DNA from: an uncultured Atopobium sp.
GTDB lineage: Bacteria > Actinomycetota > Coriobacteriia > Coriobacteriales > Atopobiaceae
NCBI GenBank assembly: GCA_937926845.1
Contig: CALBBS010000249.1
Span: forward strand, 1-6,985
DNA: 6,985 bases
Direction of reading: 5' to 3'
The first letter of the stretch is position 1; every line of letters starts with the position of its first letter. The translations under genes and the position numbers were made by a program. Shown piece by piece: positions 6,046 through 6,985 of the stretch. Below the pieces are notes generated by a model, which saw nothing but the letters and a program-made list of their open reading frames with translations, was not told the origin of the DNA and did no database searches.

Positions 6046-6067
6046 AAATAGAACATTAGTTCTATTT
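6046..6067 (-). promoter_or_regulatory. Perfect 9-bp inverted repeat containing a LexA-type SOS box
   Basis: AAATAGAAC and GTTCTATTT flank a 4-nt centre; the inner part is GAAC-N4-GTTC (6051-6062). That is the core of the LexA operator in Bacillus (CGAAC-N4-GTTCG type) and many actinobacteria. It stands upstream of nadK-recN, and recN is a usual SOS gene. The repeat includes the tlyA stop codon (6064-6062). As RNA it is a 4-nt-loop hairpin with only two G-C pairs and the broken T-rich run TTTTGTAG, so a weak tlyA terminator is the alternative reading. Confidence 0.5.
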
Positions 6068-6868
6068 CACTATTTCTACAAAATGACGCGACACCACTGA
6101 AGCAAGATCTAAATTATGCGAACCTGCTCCAAGCTGACCAAACAGTAAATACTCCACATTACCCTTAGCGCCGTGAATAGGACTTTCACACGCGCCCAAA
6201 GGACCCATATGAGCTTCCTTAAACGCATCGGAAACCTTTTGCAACGTTTGCAGGCGCACGGAGGCATCAGTCACAATACCGCCCTCGCCCACTTCTTCCC
6301 TCTTAGCTTCAAACTGAGGTTTGACCAGCGTAACAAAAACTCCTTCAGGAGCTAGAACATCTAAAACAGAAGGAAGAATTGACAAGATTGACGTAAACGA
6401 TACGTCACACACAGCAACATCAAAAACGTGCGAGTAGCCCATTTCTGGCAGGGACGTAATATTTGTACGTTCGAGCAGTTCAACTCTGCTGTCATTTCTC
6501 AGCGACCAATCAAACTGGGCATAGCCAACATCAACCGAGGTAACCGAAGCAGCTCCATGTTGAAGCAGGCAATCGGTAAAACCACCAGTTGAACAGCCAA
6601 TATCTAAACATTTTTTCTGTTGAACCGTAAAATCAAAAACTTCAAAGGCACGCTCGAGCTTAAGTCCACCTCGGCTCACATACGGAATAGCGCCTTTTAC
6701 GTGCAGAAACAATCCCTCAGGAACAAGCTCTCCTGCTGAAGTTAATCTTCTGTCGCTCGTAGAAACATCACCTGCAAGAATTGCACGTAATGCAGCTTGT
6801 GTGTCCTTGAAAAATCCTTGCCTAACCAGCTCTTTATCGAGCCTTTGGCGAGAAATGCGTTGAGCCAC
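6062..6868 (-). CDS. tlyA: TlyA rRNA 2'-O-ribose methyltransferase
   Basis: TlyA methylates ribosomal RNA at C1920 of 23S and, in the longer type, also C1409 of 16S rRNA, using S-adenosylmethionine. Its loss gives capreomycin resistance in Mycobacterium tuberculosis. An N-terminal S4 RNA-binding domain (about 4-60, RQRLDKELVRQG at 7-18) precedes an FtsJ-like methyltransferase domain. SAM-binding motif I is LDIGCSTGGF (88-97). The expected catalytic tetrad is present: Lys70 in SRGGLKLE, Asp155, Lys183 in VKPQFE and Glu239 in GNVEY. The 268-residue length equals my recollection of the mycobacterial protein and suggests the longer, dual-site type; this is an inference. The start is GTG, one base overlapping the TAG stop of the preceding frame (TAGTG), with only a weak GATGAG site, so translational coupling is likely. 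Older haemolysin annotations of this family are misleading. Confidence 0.95.
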   Translation of the reverse strand: MAQRISRQRLDKELVRQGFFKDTQAALRAILAGDVSTSDRRLTSAGELVPEGLFLHVKGAIPYVSRGGLKLERAFEVFDFTVQQKKCLDIGCSTGGFTDCLLQHGAASVTSVDVGYAQFDWSLRNDSRVELLERTNITSLPEMGYSHVFDVAVCDVSFTSILSILPSVLDVLAPEGVFVTLVKPQFEAKREEVGEGGIVTDASVRLQTLQKVSDAFKEAHMGPLGACESPIHGAKGNVEYLLFGQLGAGSHNLDLASVVSRHFVEIVK

Positions 6869-6985
6869 TAGTGCTCATCACTTTCTGAAACCACGTCATC
6901 AGACGACGTTTCATCTGCGGCTGAAGCCTCAACCTGCTCAGAAGAAGCTTGTTCATCAGTGGCAGCCGCTGTTCCGCTTGCGTCA
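6868..6985 (-). CDS. 3' end of an unidentified gene with an acidic C-terminal tail
   Basis: The last 38 codons of a gene entering from the right edge. The visible tail is rich in Asp, Glu, Ser and Ala (for example ADETSSDDVVSESDEH at the end) and has no recognisable domain; it looks disordered. Its TAG stop overlaps the tlyA GTG start by one base, so the two are probably in one operon. By gene order in gram-positive genomes, xseB or an isoprenoid gene often precedes tlyA, but the tail gives no support for either, so it is left unnamed. Confidence 0.6.
   Translation of the reverse strand, partial: DASGTAAATDEQASSEQVEASAADETSSDDVVSESDEH

Overview
The window is a chromosomal housekeeping segment in which every supportable gene lies on the minus strand. 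It reads from right to left: 3' end of an unidentified gene with an acidic tail, tlyA, nadK, recN, pyrG, xerD, a 415-bp intergenic region, a shortened mraZ, and the probable first codon of the next dcw-cluster gene (rsmH by position). Moderate base composition, a gram-positive style set (TlyA, NadK and RecN in tandem) and the MraZ sequence suggest an actinobacterium of the Coriobacteriia, Atopobium/Lancefieldella-like. This is an inference from memory of such proteins, not a database result. No mobile element, CRISPR array, tRNA or rRNA was seen.

Right part (5087-6985): the unidentified gene and tlyA overlap by one base (TAGTG), so they are probably translationally coupled. tlyA is followed by a 9-bp perfect inverted repeat that contains GAAC-N4-GTTC, the core of the gram-positive/actinobacterial LexA site. 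It sits upstream of nadK-recN, and recN is a classic SOS gene. nadK is best started at an internal GTG with a good Shine-Dalgarno, and recN starts 11 bp after nadK ends.

Middle part (723-3443): pyrG and xerD are 28 bp apart and probably co-transcribed. The 134-bp gap before pyrG holds a perfect 7-bp stem whose 3' arm includes the GGG of the pyrG Shine-Dalgarno and whose 5' arm begins with CCC just where transcription should start. That arrangement resembles the CTP-sensing start-site switch known for enterobacterial pyrC/pyrD, here in front of CTP synthase itself.

Left part (1-722): the xerD unit ends at a hairpin plus T-run. mraZ is preceded by four copies of a GTGT-core box at exact 10-bp period, as expected of an MraZ operator, then a -10-like element and a 9-bp hairpin. 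Yet the mraZ frame stops after 84 codons, as the second AbrB-like motif begins. The operator seems intact while the regulator is half length. The most interesting observations are therefore regulatory: the pyrG leader, the half-MraZ with its operator, and the candidate SOS box.
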